Shown here: in pieces, positions 40,970-52,464 of the stretch | Layout of the letters: the number at the start of each line of letters is the position of its first letter | How positions within the stretch are numbered: position 1 is the stretch's first letter | From: an uncultured Alphaproteobacteria bacterium | Lineage (GTDB): Bacteria; Pseudomonadota; Alphaproteobacteria; RF32; CAG-239 | Length of the DNA stretch: 64,000 nt | Reading direction: 5' to 3' | Assembly (NCBI GenBank): GCA_944392835.1 | Contig: CALXYB010000001.1 | Location: 1 to 64,000 of the forward strand | Translations under genes and position numbers: made by a program | Notes under the pieces: model-generated | The model's database searches: none | The model's input: the letters and a program-made list of their open reading frames with translations, nothing else | Told to the model about the DNA's origin: nothing

Positions 40970-43900
40970 TTACCAAGGCTCAGTATATTTAAGATTCGGG
41001 TCATTCAACCTATTGAAGTAACTATTATCACTACCCACAGCGCTTGGTGTTTTGCCACTCATCGGAGCTCTAAAATTAGAGAGCTGATCATAAGTCGTAT
41101 CCACCAAGTTGGAATCAAATGTTGTTCCCAAACCACCTTTTCTATCAAAGTAACAATAAACGGTTGCATAAGCCTCCAGATGTTTTCTGAACACAGGGAA
41201 CAAATTCCAAGCAATAGCATCATTACCGCTTAAGCCTAATCCCAAATCATCCATATATTTTTTATAATATGTATAGGGATACATAAAGCCCATAATTGCA
41301 CTCCACCCCTTAAAGTTATTATCAGAACCGTGAGCATAAACCTTAGCACGCAACCAAGTACTTTTCTGGAAGTACAAAGGTGTCGGAGCATCAGCAGACC
41401 CTGTTGCATAATCATTCGGGTTTTTAGGATAGTTCACAAGCACAATATCTTGCTTTCTGCCTGGCTGTCTGGTTCCGGGGATACCGGCTTGAGCCATTGC
41501 AAAACCGGCAGGCATAATCGTAATAACCTTAGCATATCCGGGAGGACACATTGGAGCCGGCACAACACCCAACCACGGAGAGGTCCAATCCGTATGGTTT
41601 TTTGCCACATAACTATCACTAATCGTCTGACAACTATTTCCGCTTGTCTTACTCGGACATCCTGAAGAATTTTCCCAACTTCCAAAACTCTCAAGATAAG
41701 TATTATCAACGACATAAATACCCTTATTAATAAAATCAGGTAAAATATCGCTCAAACGAGCTCCACCGCGTGTCGTCAACTTAATATCATGCATAACTGA
41801 TGTATATGCGGGATTAACCTGATAAGCATCATAAGTCACACCACGATTAAATCCGCTAACCACACCGCTCGTAATCGGATTGGTCCATCCACGATTAGAA
41901 ACAAAGCGGTCAGCCCTGACATAACCCTTATCATTTCCTGTTGTCGCCGCCTGAGCCTGAACTTGAGCATCCGTAAGTTTTGTTCCGTAAGTAGATTCTA
42001 ACTCAACAACACCTTTACGAACATAAACACTGCCACGTTCTGCCGTAGACTTATCAGCCTCATTTGCATCAACCGTAAACACCTTTTTAACACTAGCTGC
42101 ATTATCTTTAACAATCATCTTTCCGCGTGTAATTTCCACGGTTGAATTTCCGCCACTGTTATTACTAACCTGCGAAACTTGCAATAACTTTTCTCCGGCA
42201 TCTCCGGCCGCATTATCATTATATACAATTAATTCACCATCAACCTTAACTTTAGACTTATTGGCGGTTTTGGGTTCAACTTTCAGCACATAAGCCCCAC
42301 CGGGTTCCTCAACCTGAAAATTCATATTGCGAACACGCGTAATTGCATTAGCGATATCGGTTTGATTCATCTTAGATGCATCGGTATTCTTAATCGTAAA
42401 GCTGTTTACAATAGAGTTAATTGCAATATTAGCCCTATTTGCCCTAAACATTGTATCTTGAATACTAACCTCATTTGTCGTCAGAGCAGGATTCAACGCG
42501 CCCGTATACAAATGAACACTATTATTACCATGAATTTGAACATCTTTCGTCGTGCTAATTTCGGCACCGCTTGCATTAAGCACAGCCTTAGCTATATCAT
42601 TAGCATTCAATGTAATTGTTGCATTTTTCATACTGGATTCGGAAGAAGAAATCTTTAACTTATCCGTCGCCACATTAAAGTCAGGTTGAGCAAAACTTGC
42701 TTTGGTCGCCTCAACATGCAAATTCCACGGACCGGAATATGATGTTGCACCAGCATCCAAAGTCAAAGATTTAAATTTCTGTGTCCGAATTTCTCCGGCT
42801 GTAAAAATTCCGGTAACATCAGCATTTCCCTTAACCGTCAGCTTGTTAGGAGTTCCATCTGTAGAGTTAACGGAAGCGTTCAAATCACCAATCACCGTAT
42901 CCCCGGCAATATTCGTTTTACTATTAATCTTTGTTCCAGCACTATTTACGGTAATTTTACCATTCAACAAATTCAAATCAGACGCACTAGCATTAATAAC
43001 ACTACCATTGTTACCATACTTCAAATTACTGTCTGTAACCGTAAATAAAGTACCATATTGCAAACCGGCATCATTAACTTTGAACTTATTAGCCAATGCT
43101 GTTAAGGCACCACCGATAACCGTATTACCACCGATTGTTGCACCACCGGTTCCTTCAATTAACAAAGCACCATCACTACCCTTGCTTTTATCCGTAAAGT
43201 TAGCCTGATTTTGAGCCGAAATAATCAACTGATTAACATTTGTAATATTATGATGCGTTCCGGCATCAGCGCCAAGTTTCAAATTAGCTTCCATTTGATT
43301 GAGTTTTGCCGTGGAAGGATTTCCGCTCATATCAATACGATACAAATAGTTCTCGTTATTTCCACCGCCGCCTGCTTCAACAATAGGCTGTACAGAAGAC
43401 GTAACAATAGAGCCATTGGTTGTCGTAACACCAAGCTCACTGCTCATATTATCAATAGACCAAATACCTTGCACACCATTGACCTGAACCTTACCGCCGC
43501 TAACTTGAGCATAACCGCCATTTGTTCCGACCATTGAAGCAATACGAGAAGCTCTGAGCATCGGAAAATTTCCTTTTTCCTTCGGCTCTGCCACCACAAA
43601 AGCCGTAACAGCCTTTCTACCACTGGCTTCCGTATACTTAAATGCTACCTTATAATCTTTTGTAAAAGTTTTGGTATCCTGAACATTACCAGAAGAATCT
43701 AAAAAGCCATACGGCAAGTAATCTCTAAAATGCTTAATATCAACCGTTTTTTTACCACCTGACACCAAATCACTATAATTCACAGAGTTATTTACACTGT
43801 TATTGACGGAATTGCCGGCCACAATAGCATTATAGTTATCCCGTACATAGTCATCTACGGCTTTAATCAAGCTACGCATTTGACCTGCAGCATTAATATC

Positions 43901-44038
43901 TTGCAGTTCTGTTGTTCTTTCAGCTGCTTTCCGATATAAAATCGGCGTAACCATAGAAATGAGGGCAAGCATTGCCATAGCCTCCACCATCAGGCTTCCG
44001 AGCTCATTCAGCTTTGCAAATTTGCTTTTCAACATCAT
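40970..44038 (-). CDS. PilV-like (shufflon-type) type IV pilus tip adhesin
   Basis: The 1022-residue protein has a prepilin-like N-terminus, with a short basic leader ending NELG, then SLMVEAMAMLALISMVTPIL, cleaved at Gly-Ser with Glu at +5. The next region (MRSLIKAVDDYVRDNYNAIV, ASRIASMVGTNGGYAQVSGG, YLYRIDMSGNPSTAKLNQM) parallels the constant domain of plasmid R64 PilV. A long Asn/Gly/Thr-rich beta-repeat middle and a C-terminal domain (MCPPGYAKVITIMPAGFAMAQAGIPGT) complete it. ATG 44038 follows GAGGAG. There is no shufflon recombinase or inverted segment nearby. It follows a pilus-type gene by 17 bases. Confidence 0.75.
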   Translation of the reverse strand: MMLKSKFAKLNELGSLMVEAMAMLALISMVTPILYRKAAERTTELQDINAAGQMRSLIKAVDDYVRDNYNAIVAGNSVNNSVNNSVNYSDLVSGGKKTVDIKHFRDYLPYGFLDSSGNVQDTKTFTKDYKVAFKYTEASGRKAVTAFVVAEPKEKGNFPMLRASRIASMVGTNGGYAQVSGGKVQVNGVQGIWSIDNMSSELGVTTTNGSIVTSSVQPIVEAGGGGNNENYLYRIDMSGNPSTAKLNQMEANLKLGADAGTHHNITNVNQLIISAQNQANFTDKSKGSDGALLIEGTGGATIGGNTVIGGALTALANKFKVNDAGLQYGTLFTVTDSNLKYGNNGSVINASASDLNLLNGKITVNSAGTKINSKTNIAGDTVIGDLNASVNSTDGTPNKLTVKGNADVTGIFTAGEIRTQKFKSLTLDAGATSYSGPWNLHVEATKASFAQPDFNVATDKLKISSSESSMKNATITLNANDIAKAVLNASGAEISTTKDVQIHGNNSVHLYTGALNPALTTNEVSIQDTMFRANRANIAINSIVNSFTIKNTDASKMNQTDIANAITRVRNMNFQVEEPGGAYVLKVEPKTANKSKVKVDGELIVYNDNAAGDAGEKLLQVSQVSNNSGGNSTVEITRGKMIVKDNAASVKKVFTVDANEADKSTAERGSVYVRKGVVELESTYGTKLTDAQVQAQAATTGNDKGYVRADRFVSNRGWTNPITSGVVSGFNRGVTYDAYQVNPAYTSVMHDIKLTTRGGARLSDILPDFINKGIYVVDNTYLESFGSWENSSGCPSKTSGNSCQTISDSYVAKNHTDWTSPWLGVVPAPMCPPGYAKVITIMPAGFAMAQAGIPGTRQPGRKQDIVLVNYPKNPNDYATGSADAPTPLYFQKSTWLRAKVYAHGSDNNFKGWSAIMGFMYPYTYYKKYMDDLGLGLSGNDAIAWNLFPVFRKHLEAYATVYCYFDRKGGLGTTFDSNLVDTTYDQLSNFRAPMSGKTPSAVGSDNSYFNRLNDPNLKYTEPW

Positions 44039-44055
44039 TTTTCTCCTCACCTCAA

Positions 44056-44826
44056 CTAAATCGGCGTAATATATACCATGCAATATGAACAAACTTTCGG
44101 GTCAACAATATTTCCTTCATCATCTTTCAAAGCTTCAACACACATTCTGTTAAAAGATTCATTACCGCCTGTTGTATCATTAACCACATATTCAGGTATT
44201 CCAATCCATTCCGTTTCACGTCCGACCAAACGCATAGTATATTTATCTTGCACGCTACCATTGCTAGATTCGTCATAAACTCTCAAAAAAGTTTTTTCTT
44301 CAAAATCTGCATAACCAATATTGACACCGACACCAACCGTATTTTTCAAAGCATTTAACAAATCATTATTGGGTTTTCCGGTTTTGATATTGCGCCATTT
44401 TGGCGGGACACAAGCATAAGTAACCACATAATTATACGCATTGGACTGACTGCAACAACTTGGACTTCCCGGACATCCTGTAACAGAATTTGAATATCCG
44501 GACGATGTCTTATCCAAACAATAAATACGAGAATGAATTTCTTGCCTGCGATTAATCTTGCTTATATCCGAAGGATTACAGCCTTCCAACCCATACGGAA
44601 GATAATTTTTTTGACACAAGATATCAAAGTCAACTTCTCCGGGATAATAAGAGTTAAAACCTAAATCGCGAGCATAATTCTCTGCGGCTCTATGTTGCAA
44701 CAAAACTTTACTGACGATAGCCTCAGCCTGCGGTTCAACATAAATTTCCCGCATATCCGAGCGTGTCGCCAGATTAAACGAATACAAAATTGCAATAAAA
44801 GTTGCTAACACGACCCAAATATACAT
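44056..44826 (-). CDS. PilM-like/minor pilin-like membrane-anchored protein
   Basis: The 256-residue protein starts MYIWVVLATFIAILYSFNLA, one membrane helix, followed by RSDMREIYVEPQAEAIVSKVLLQHRAAENYARDLG. This resembles the short R64 PilM protein, which sits in the inner membrane. The C-terminal domain is longer and Cys-rich (GCPGSPSCCSQSN, VTYACVPP, MCVEALK, VCSYCMVYI). It is encoded just upstream of the PilV-like adhesin and is probably its partner. The rest of a pilus locus is not in the window. The PilM assignment is tentative. Confidence 0.55.
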   Translation of the reverse strand: MYIWVVLATFIAILYSFNLATRSDMREIYVEPQAEAIVSKVLLQHRAAENYARDLGFNSYYPGEVDFDILCQKNYLPYGLEGCNPSDISKINRRQEIHSRIYCLDKTSSGYSNSVTGCPGSPSCCSQSNAYNYVVTYACVPPKWRNIKTGKPNNDLLNALKNTVGVGVNIGYADFEEKTFLRVYDESSNGSVQDKYTMRLVGRETEWIGIPEYVVNDTTGGNESFNRMCVEALKDDEGNIVDPKVCSYCMVYITPI

Positions 44827-45095
44827 ATCTTCAGTCCCGTATCAATCTCTTAACGCTCTTTCTATCATAACATAAGAGCATAGCTTTTTCCACGCATAAA
44901 GCACTAAATTTTATCAAACTTAACATATCTGTAACAATTAAAAAATGCTAATATTCATACAAAACTTTATACACCATAAATACTGAAATAAAGGTTAAAA
45001 TCACAAATGCGTTTAATAAGTCTGTTTTTAGGGTTTAATTATAAAAAAAATACGATAAAATACCAAGCAAACAAATCTATTGTTAAGGCAAAACC

Positions 45096-45629
45096 ATGGT
45101 AAATTTAGACGACGATTTTGATGCCGAAGAAACGGAAGAAGTAAAAAACAAACTTGACCGCAAAAAAATATTGATGTTTTTGCTTCCTGCCCTTATAGCA
45201 ATTGGGTTGGTTGTCAGCTTTTATTCCGTTTTAAGCAAAAAAACCTCCTCTCCGACAGATCTCTCTTATGCCGTGGTAGAACGCCCCACCAGCAACGAAG
45301 ATGGCATATCTCAAAACAAAATAACTATTCTTTACGATATTCCGGAAATCAATGTTCGCATCACAGATGAGGTCGGAACCCCACAAGACATCAGCCTTAA
45401 ACTCAATTTAGAGCTCAACAATATTGAAGATGTCAAAATTATAGAAGGACTGATGCCCAAAATCATTGATGCCGTTATTGCCCACACAATAGAACTCACC
45501 CCTGACGAAATCAGCGGCTCCAATGGACTATATTGGCTTAAAGAAGAACTTTTATACCGAATTAATCTGATTGTATCTCCCGTTGTGGTAACAAACCTCA
45601 ATTTTAAAACTTTCAATCAGAACAAATAA
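45096..45629 (+). CDS. fliL: Flagellar basal body-associated protein FliL
   Basis: The 177-residue protein has an acidic N-terminus (MVNLDDDFDAEETEE), one membrane helix (ILMFLLPALIAIGLVVSFYSVL) and a periplasmic domain (YDIPEINVRITDEVGTPQDISLKLNLEL, LKEELLYRINLIV). It is a member of the stator-associated ring around the motor. It is first in an operon with fliM. The 269-base gap before it (44827-45095) is AT-rich promoter DNA with no other feature seen. Confidence 0.85.
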   Translation: MVNLDDDFDAEETEEVKNKLDRKKILMFLLPALIAIGLVVSFYSVLSKKTSSPTDLSYAVVERPTSNEDGISQNKITILYDIPEINVRITDEVGTPQDISLKLNLELNNIEDVKIIEGLMPKIIDAVIAHTIELTPDEISGSNGLYWLKEELLYRINLIVSPVVVTNLNFKTFNQNK

Positions 45630-45651
45630 CTAAAAAATAAGGACAGCAACC

Positions 45652-46743
45652 GTGGCAGAAGAAAACGTAACAAACAATCAAGAAAAGACATCTCCCAACA
45701 ATGAAGACAAAAATTGGGCCGATGCCATCAAAGTCCGTGGAGAAGAAGAAGTCTCCACAACTTCAAGTGATGCTGCCGATTCCAAAATTCTTAATCAGGA
45801 AGAGATAGATTCTTTATTTGGTTACACCCCAGATGACGAAGATGAAGATTATGAAATGAAAACAGGCGTAAGAGCAATTTTAAACGCCTCTATGGTTTCA
45901 TATGAACGCCTACCGATGTTAGACATCGTTTTTGACCGTTTAATACGTATGATGGCCACATCATTAAGAAACTTTACCCAAGACAACGTTGAAGTTTCAC
46001 TTGATAACATTGAGTCCATGCGTTTTGGCGAATACATTGATTCTCTTACACTTCCGACACTTTTAGCTGTTTTCAAAGCTGAAGAATGGGATAACTATGG
46101 CCTGATGTCCGTAGATTCTTCTCTGGTTTACTCAATCGTAGATGTTTTGCTCGGTGGTCGACGCGGAACAGCCGCCATGCGCATAGAAGGCCGCCCCTAT
46201 ACCACGATTGAATTAAATCTGGTGAAAGATATGATAGAATTAATTTTATCAGATCTCTCCACGTCTTTTGATCCGGTAACTTCCGTTAATTTTGCCTACG
46301 ACAGACTAGAAACCAACCCACGTTTTGCCACAATCACCAGATTATCCAACGCCGTTATTGTCGCCCATTTACGCATAGACATGGAAGATCGCGGCGGCAA
46401 GATTGATTTGATGATTCCCTATGCAACTTTAGAGCCCGTACGTGATTTATTGCTGCAAATGTTCATGGGTGAACGTTACGGCCGTGACACCATCTGGGAA
46501 AACCACTTAATGGAACAACTCTGGGAAACAGATGTTGAAATCAAAGCAATCTTAAAAGAAAAAATGATAAGTTTAGGCGAGATTGCAAAATGGGAAAAAG
46601 GCTCTTTCCTGCCTTTAGAGATGTCTTGTACGGATGACGTTACCATGATTTGCGGCGACGTCCCCCTGCTCAAAGGATGCATGGGCAGAAAATCTGATCA
46701 TGTTGTAATCAAAGTAAAAGATAAGGCCAATCGCAATGGATAG
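45652..46743 (+). CDS. fliM: Flagellar motor switch protein FliM
   Basis: The 363-residue protein begins at GTG. It has the N-terminal EIDSLFG motif (LNQEEIDSLFGYTPDD), which binds phospho-CheY, the CheC-like middle domain (YERLPMLDIVFDRLIRMMATSLRNF, ESMRFGEYIDSL, IVDVLLGGRRG) and a C-terminal SpoA-type domain (LPLEMSCTDDVTMICGDVPLLKG). It forms the C-ring that sets rotation direction. Its end overlaps the next gene by 8 bases. Confidence 0.95.
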   Translation: MAEENVTNNQEKTSPNNEDKNWADAIKVRGEEEVSTTSSDAADSKILNQEEIDSLFGYTPDDEDEDYEMKTGVRAILNASMVSYERLPMLDIVFDRLIRMMATSLRNFTQDNVEVSLDNIESMRFGEYIDSLTLPTLLAVFKAEEWDNYGLMSVDSSLVYSIVDVLLGGRRGTAAMRIEGRPYTTIELNLVKDMIELILSDLSTSFDPVTSVNFAYDRLETNPRFATITRLSNAVIVAHLRIDMEDRGGKIDLMIPYATLEPVRDLLLQMFMGERYGRDTIWENHLMEQLWETDVEIKAILKEKMISLGEIAKWEKGSFLPLEMSCTDDVTMICGDVPLLKGCMGRKSDHVVIKVKDKANRNG

Positions 46744-47224
46744 TTTTGAATTAATCATCAATCTCACCATCATCTGTCTTCTGATACCGACAATTGTTTT
46801 TGCCTATCGGCTCAACAAGAACTTGAGTGTACTCCGTCAAAACCAAAAAAGTTTAGCAGAACTCGTTCAATCCCTTAACGAGGCCACATTCAAAGCAGAA
46901 AACTCCATTCCGAAACTAAAATCAGTAACCGAACATTCCTCAGAAGGTTTGAAAGAAGTTGTAGACAGCGCAAAAACCTTAAAAGATGACCTAACATTTA
47001 TCAACGAGAGAGCAGACAATTTAGCTGACAGACTAGAAATTATGATAAAAGACGGTCGCAATATTCGGGAAGATGTTCCGCAAAAATCCACTGCCGGAAT
47101 TTTTGGTACAAAAAAAGCTTCCGCTAAAAACATTGATGATGTAGAAGAAGATAAGTTCAGTGTTTCAGATTCCCGTTCTGAAGCGGAACTTGAACTTCTA
47201 AAAGCCCTAAGAGCCATAAAATAA
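46736..47224 (+). CDS. DUF6468 domain-containing flagellar-locus protein
   Basis: The 162-residue protein has an N-terminal membrane helix (LIINLTIICLLIPTIVFAYRLN) and a long coiled-coil-like region (LSVLRQNQKSLAELVQSLNEATFKAENSI). Small proteins of this type lie between fliM and motE in alphaproteobacteria. The function is not settled, but the position implies a role at the motor. The start overlaps fliM. Confidence 0.75.
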   Translation: MDSFELIINLTIICLLIPTIVFAYRLNKNLSVLRQNQKSLAELVQSLNEATFKAENSIPKLKSVTEHSSEGLKEVVDSAKTLKDDLTFINERADNLADRLEIMIKDGRNIREDVPQKSTAGIFGTKKASAKNIDDVEEDKFSVSDSRSEAELELLKALRAIK

Positions 47225-47233
47225 GGAATATAA

Positions 47234-47887
47234 ATGTTAAAAAAAATCAAAAATAATTTTCGGATTTTGCCTATTTTCATTTTTCTGGCCGTTTTGACTT
47301 TATCAATTCGTGTCAATAACGTTTTTGATTCCTTAAAACACGCAGACAATCGTTTGTTTGTAATTGGACAAAGTGGAGCCTGGGCAGAAGAAACAGCTTC
47401 TAAAGAAACTGCAGATTTAAGCAAAGTTTTAATTCAAGCTGAACAAGGCAAAACACCAAACGCTGCCGGAGAAAAAGCAAACAACACTTTTACCCAGTCC
47501 GAAATTATGATTCTTCAAGAGCTGGCAGAACGGCGCGAAGCCTTAGACATCAGAAGCCGCGAAATTGATAAGAAGGCCGTCCAACTAAAAGTAGCCGAAG
47601 AAGAGATTGAAAAGAAATTGGCTCAACTACGAGAATATGAGGGCAAATTAAAAAAACTCATTAATGAATATAATGAGAAAGAAAAAGAAAAAATTGCTGC
47701 TCTGGTTAAGATGTATACAAGCATGAAGCCGCAAAGCGCCGCAAGAATCTTTAATACTTTAGATATAGAAACAGCAGCCTCCTTATTGCGAGAAATGAAA
47801 CCGTCTTCAGCTTCTGCTATTGTTTCTCAAATGGAAGCAGTAAAAGCCAAAGCCGTAACGGACCAAATCATCGGTAACAGCATCTAA
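47234..47887 (+). CDS. motE: MotE family flagellar motor protein
   Basis: The 217-residue protein has a signal or anchor (ILPIFIFLAVLTLSIRV). A coiled coil follows (ILQELAERREALDIRSREIDKKAVQLKVAEEEIEKKLAQLREYEGKLKKL). The C-terminal MgtE-N-like domain reads KMYTSMKPQSAARIFNTLDIETAASLLREMKPSSASAIVSQM. In rhizobia, MotE is a periplasmic chaperone for MotC. It lies nine bases after the DUF6468 gene. Confidence 0.85.
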   Translation: MLKKIKNNFRILPIFIFLAVLTLSIRVNNVFDSLKHADNRLFVIGQSGAWAEETASKETADLSKVLIQAEQGKTPNAAGEKANNTFTQSEIMILQELAERREALDIRSREIDKKAVQLKVAEEEIEKKLAQLREYEGKLKKLINEYNEKEKEKIAALVKMYTSMKPQSAARIFNTLDIETAASLLREMKPSSASAIVSQMEAVKAKAVTDQIIGNSI

Positions 47888-47899
47888 TGGAAGGATAAA

Positions 47900-50479
47900 G
47901 TGAGAAACCCAAGACAAAAGGATTCTAAACGTTTAAACCGGCGCGTCGGATTTTGCACGCTGGTTTTTGCGTGTTTTTCTTTTGGGTTTCAGGCTTTTGC
48001 CTCCGTTGAAAATACAGCGGCTGTTTCGCCCATATCCTCAGCACAAATAAAACCCATAGAAACCCGCAGTTCCGCCACGGTTAGCAACAGAAGCGAACTA
48101 GCTTCCCCTCAAATAGAAAGCAAAAGCAGCCAAAGCATCAGCTTAAGTTTTCCATGGAATATTCCGGTTGGATTAGCGGTTTTCCAACGCGGTGATTATT
48201 TATGGATAGTCTTTGACCACGCTCAAAGCATCAATATTGAAGAAATGGCAGCAACAGCAGCCCCTTTAGCTGAAGAGCTTATCCAAATTCCTAACTATCA
48301 AGCCCTTATTTTAAGACTAAAACTTAAGGACAATACATTTTATACTGTCCGTAAAGAAGGCTTGCTTTGGGTTGTTGACTTGTTAAACAAACCTTTTCCG
48401 GATGAGCAACATAAATACATGCAGGCTTTCACACAATATGACAGTCGCAGACAACCCTACCTATTTATCCCGATTTCCAATACCGGAAACATTGTTTCCA
48501 CCTTAGACCCGGAAATCGGAGATACTTTAATTATAGCCCCAAGTATAGATATTGGTATCGGAACTGAACGTCCCTATACCTATCCGGATTTAGATATATT
48601 AAGTTCTTATCAAGGTATTATCGTTGTCTCCAAAACCAATGACATTGTTGTCAATCGTGCAACGACCGGAATTTCTATCCAAGCTTATAACCGTGGGTTA
48701 AATATTTCACATAATCTAGACATACTGAAAAGACAAGCTCTTCTCAGCCAAGAAGAAGCAGACATTTCGCCCCTTAATACAGCAGGTAGAGCCGAGCTTA
48801 TGAGCATGCCCTTTCTTGAAGCGGAAGAACAGCTGAAAAATGACATAGCACAAGCTCCAGAGGAACAAAAAAACAAAGCACGTCTGGAACTGGCAAAATA
48901 CTATGTTATGAAAGGTTTGGGAACAAACGCCCTAAGCATAATTAATTCCATCAAAAAGTCTGATAGCCCCGAAGCCAAAACAGAAAGATTGCATGGGCTT
49001 TCCGGCGTTGCAAACTTTTTAGCCAATCGCTACGAAGCTGCCGTTGAAGATTTTTCCTATGGAAAACTTCCGTCTATTAACGAAGCAGTTTTCTGGCGCA
49101 CATTATCCGAAGCGGCCATAGAATATAAAGATGAACACAACGCCATGCTGCTTTCTTTCATTTCTTTGATTAGAGATTATCCCGATGAAGTCAAAGACCG
49201 CATTGCCTTGGTTGGAGCCAGAATAGCTCTAAACGCCGGAGATGATTTGTCCACCCAAAACTTCATTGACATCTTAAAAAACAGCAAACATCCCGAACGA
49301 TTAGTCCCGGCGGTACACTATCTAACGGCCAAAAAACTTGTTTTACAAGGTTCCCCGATGAGTGCTGTTAATGAATATAAAAAGATTCTTCCTTTAGATT
49401 CGTTAAAATATACATCTCTCGCCCGTAAAGAAATTGTCTCTCTTGGTCTAAAGCTCAATCTATTCCCCATAGACAAAGCCATAGCCGAATATGAAAGATT
49501 ACGCTATGCTTGGGGAGAAAGAACATTTAAATTAAGCTTATTAGATGGTCTGGCCGACATGTATGCGCGCAAAAAAGATTACCATAATGCTTTGCGAACA
49601 TTACAAGAATTGCGAGATTATGCAGACAGCGACCAAAAAGAAGCTGTAGAAAACAGAATGGTTCGCTTGTTTGAAAACATCTATGTCCACAATGAAGCCG
49701 ACAACATGTCAGCGTTAAAAGCACTTGCCCTTTATGATGATTACGAATGGCTCGCCGCTCAAAGCAGCCAATATAATACAATAGTGCAAAAACTAAGCGA
49801 TCGCTTGGTAGCTGTTGATTTGCTGGACAGAGCCGAAAATTTTCTAAGCAATCAAATCAAAAATGTTCCTATGACACCAATAGATCGGGCTAAGACCGGC
49901 ACGCGTCTGGCCTTGGTTTATTTATTCAACGATAAAGATGGAGAAGCTTTGCGTTTACTGGATGATACCGAACATGCCTCCATTCCGGAAACTCTATCTC
50001 TGCAACGTAAAATCATCAGAGCTAAAGCATTGTCTAACATGGGCAAACAACAGGAAGCTCTGGATTTATTAAAAGATGACTACAGCAAAAACGCCATTTT
50101 ACTAAAGAGTGAAATATTCTGGAACGCAGGGCTGTGGGGACCAGCTTCTGATAATATTAAATACCTGATAGAAAAGCCGATTCCGGGGCAGCCCTTAAGT
50201 GAAGAGCAGATTGGTTACATTTTAGATTGGGCTACCGCATTGAAGAAATCAGGAAAAGAAACGGTCATTGTCCGCTTAAGGAACAAATTTATGCCCTATT
50301 TTAAAGATACAAAATATTATAGCGTTTTCAATATTTTAACCGGACAGTTGGAAGAAGATAAGATAGATATTAACTCTATCAATAAAATGATAAATGATGT
50401 TGCCGCTTTCAGTAACTTTACCAAAATTTATGCCGATTCGCTAAAACAAGGTGATACAACTAAGCCCGAGAAGAAATAA
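47900..50479 (+). CDS. Exported tetratricopeptide-repeat protein of the flagellar operon
   Basis: The 859-residue protein starts at GTG with a signal peptide ([18 protein letters not shown]). A beta-rich N-terminal part of about 250 residues follows, then a long stretch of helical TPR-like repeats ([74 protein letters not shown]). It lies 12 bases after motE, where related alphaproteobacteria also keep a TPR gene. It may scaffold the motor in the periplasm (inference). Confidence 0.8.
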   Translation: MRNPRQKDSKRLNRRVGFCTLVFACFSFGFQAFASVENTAAVSPISSAQIKPIETRSSATVSNRSELASPQIESKSSQSISLSFPWNIPVGLAVFQRGDYLWIVFDHAQSINIEEMAATAAPLAEELIQIPNYQALILRLKLKDNTFYTVRKEGLLWVVDLLNKPFPDEQHKYMQAFTQYDSRRQPYLFIPISNTGNIVSTLDPEIGDTLIIAPSIDIGIGTERPYTYPDLDILSSYQGIIVVSKTNDIVVNRATTGISIQAYNRGLNISHNLDILKRQALLSQEEADISPLNTAGRAELMSMPFLEAEEQLKNDIAQAPEEQKNKARLELAKYYVMKGLGTNALSIINSIKKSDSPEAKTERLHGLSGVANFLANRYEAAVEDFSYGKLPSINEAVFWRTLSEAAIEYKDEHNAMLLSFISLIRDYPDEVKDRIALVGARIALNAGDDLSTQNFIDILKNSKHPERLVPAVHYLTAKKLVLQGSPMSAVNEYKKILPLDSLKYTSLARKEIVSLGLKLNLFPIDKAIAEYERLRYAWGERTFKLSLLDGLADMYARKKDYHNALRTLQELRDYADSDQKEAVENRMVRLFENIYVHNEADNMSALKALALYDDYEWLAAQSSQYNTIVQKLSDRLVAVDLLDRAENFLSNQIKNVPMTPIDRAKTGTRLALVYLFNDKDGEALRLLDDTEHASIPETLSLQRKIIRAKALSNMGKQQEALDLLKDDYSKNAILLKSEIFWNAGLWGPASDNIKYLIEKPIPGQPLSEEQIGYILDWATALKKSGKETVIVRLRNKFMPYFKDTKYYSVFNILTGQLEEDKIDINSINKMINDVAAFSNFTKIYADSLKQGDTTKPEKK

Positions 50480-50481
50480 AA

Positions 50482-52464
50482 ATGGCACAAGATTTCAAAA
50501 TAGAAAGCCCTTTTGCCCCGGCAGGCGACCAACCGCAAGCCATTAAAGAACTTTGCGAAGGCATTAAAAACGGCGAAAAAAATCAGGTTTTATTAGGCGT
50601 TACGGGAAGTGGTAAAACCTTTACCATGGCCAAAGTTATAGAACAAAGCAAACGTCCGGCTCTGATAATGGCTCCGAACAAAATTTTAGCCGCACAGCTT
50701 TATTCTGAGATGAAAGAATTTTTTCCCAATAACCATGTAGAATATTTTGTTTCCTACTATGATTATTATCAGCCGGAAGCCTATGTTCCCAAAACAGACA
50801 CTTACATTGAAAAAGATTCGGCCATTAATGAACAAATAGACCGAATGCGCAACGCCGCCACACGCAATATTTTGGAAAGTAACGATGTAATTATTGTTGC
50901 TTCCGTTTCCTGCATTTATGGTTTGGGCGATGTAGAATCTTATTCTCAAATGACGATTCCGCTCAAAGTCGGAGATGAGATAGAGCCCAAAGAAGTTTAT
51001 CATCGTTTGGCCGAATTGCAGTATGAACGCAATCAACAAAACTTTGTCCGCAGCACCTTCAGGGTACAAGGCGATGTTTTAGACATTTTTCCGGCACACT
51101 ACGAAGACAGAGCCTGGCGAATTTCTTTTTTCGGGGATGAAATTGAAAGTATTTACGAATTTGACTCTTTAACTGGAAAGAAAACCGCCGAATTAAAAGA
51201 AGTAACAGTTTATCCGGCCAACCACTATGTAACGCCGCGCCCTGCTCTTTCTCAAGCTATTGTACATATCAAGGAAGAACTGAAAGACCGTTTGGAAGAA
51301 TTAAAAAGTCAAAATAAGTTATTGGAAGCTCAAAGACTGGAACAACGTACGCGTTTTGACTTAGAAATGCTGGAGGCAACGGGACATTGTAAGGGAATTG
51401 AGAACTATTCGCGCTACCTGACCGGCAGACCGGCAGGAGCCCCGCCACCGACATTGTTTGAATACCTTCCGCCCAATGCCATCATCTTTATTGATGAGAG
51501 CCATATTTCCGTACCGCAAATCGGTGGCATGTATAGAGGCGACTATAATAGAAAATCAACTCTGGCCAACTATGGTTTCAGGTTGCCCTCTTGCGTTGAT
51601 AACAGACCTTTGAAGTTTGCCGAATGGGATGCGATGCGCGGACAAACAATCTTTGTTTCCGCCACCCCCGGAGATTGGGAGTTGGAACAAAGCGGCGGCA
51701 GTTTTGTTGAGCAAGTCATCCGTCCGACAGGCTTGGCTGACCCGGTTTGCGTTGTCCGTCCGGTAGAAAACCAAATTGATGATTTAATGGAAGAATGCCG
51801 CAAAGTCATCGCCAAAGGCGAACGTGTTTTGGTAACAACTCTGACCAAAAAGATGGCGGAAGACTTAACCGAGTATCTCAATGATAACGGCATAAAAGTA
51901 AGATACTTGCACTCTGATATTGATACTTTGGAGCGTATAGAAATCATCCGCGATTTACGATTAGGCATTTTTGATGTTTTGGTCGGCATCAATTTGTTAA
52001 GAGAAGGCTTGGATATTCCTGAATGCTCGCTTGTGGCTATTTTAGATGCGGATAAAGAAGGCTTTTTGCGTTCTACAAGGTCATTGATTCAAACCATCGG
52101 CCGTGCCGCAAGAAATGCGGAAGGAAAAGTTATTCTGTATGCCGATAAAATAACCGGTTCTATAAAGCAAGCTTTAGAAGAAACCCAACGCCGCCGCGAA
52201 AAACAAATGAATTATAATGCCGAACATGGCATTACCCCCAAGACCATTAAAAAGAGCATTTCTTCAACCCTAAAAGAAATGACCGAAACCGACTTTGTCA
52301 AAGATGACAGCAAAGACGTTGAAGAAATCAAGAATATTGATAAAAAGATAAAAGAATATACCAAACTGATGAAAGATGCCGCCGCCAATCTGGAATTTGA
52401 AACCGCAGTAATTTATCGTGATAAGATTAAAGAACTTGAATTCTTGGCAATGAAAAACTTATAA
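50482..52464 (+). CDS. uvrB: Excinuclease ABC subunit B
   Basis: The 660-residue DNA-repair helicase has Walker A ([14 protein letters not shown]), the beta-hairpin [18 protein letters not shown]-like [66 protein letters not shown] and [17 protein letters not shown]-terminal UVR motif ([25 protein letters not shown]) contacts UvrC. It starts two bases after the TPR stop. Confidence 0.97.
   Translation: MAQDFKIESPFAPAGDQPQAIKELCEGIKNGEKNQVLLGVTGSGKTFTMAKVIEQSKRPALIMAPNKILAAQLYSEMKEFFPNNHVEYFVSYYDYYQPEAYVPKTDTYIEKDSAINEQIDRMRNAATRNILESNDVIIVASVSCIYGLGDVESYSQMTIPLKVGDEIEPKEVYHRLAELQYERNQQNFVRSTFRVQGDVLDIFPAHYEDRAWRISFFGDEIESIYEFDSLTGKKTAELKEVTVYPANHYVTPRPALSQAIVHIKEELKDRLEELKSQNKLLEAQRLEQRTRFDLEMLEATGHCKGIENYSRYLTGRPAGAPPPTLFEYLPPNAIIFIDESHISVPQIGGMYRGDYNRKSTLANYGFRLPSCVDNRPLKFAEWDAMRGQTIFVSATPGDWELEQSGGSFVEQVIRPTGLADPVCVVRPVENQIDDLMEECRKVIAKGERVLVTTLTKKMAEDLTEYLNDNGIKVRYLHSDIDTLERIEIIRDLRLGIFDVLVGINLLREGLDIPECSLVAILDADKEGFLRSTRSLIQTIGRAARNAEGKVILYADKITGSIKQALEETQRRREKQMNYNAEHGITPKTIKKSISSTLKEMTETDFVKDDSKDVEEIKNIDKKIKEYTKLMKDAAANLEFETAVIYRDKIKELEFLAMKNL

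Noticed and set aside
40970-44038. An invertible shufflon at the 3' end of the PilV-like gene
   Set aside because: No inverted recombination repeats, alternative C-terminal cassettes or recombinase gene were seen near 40970-41700.
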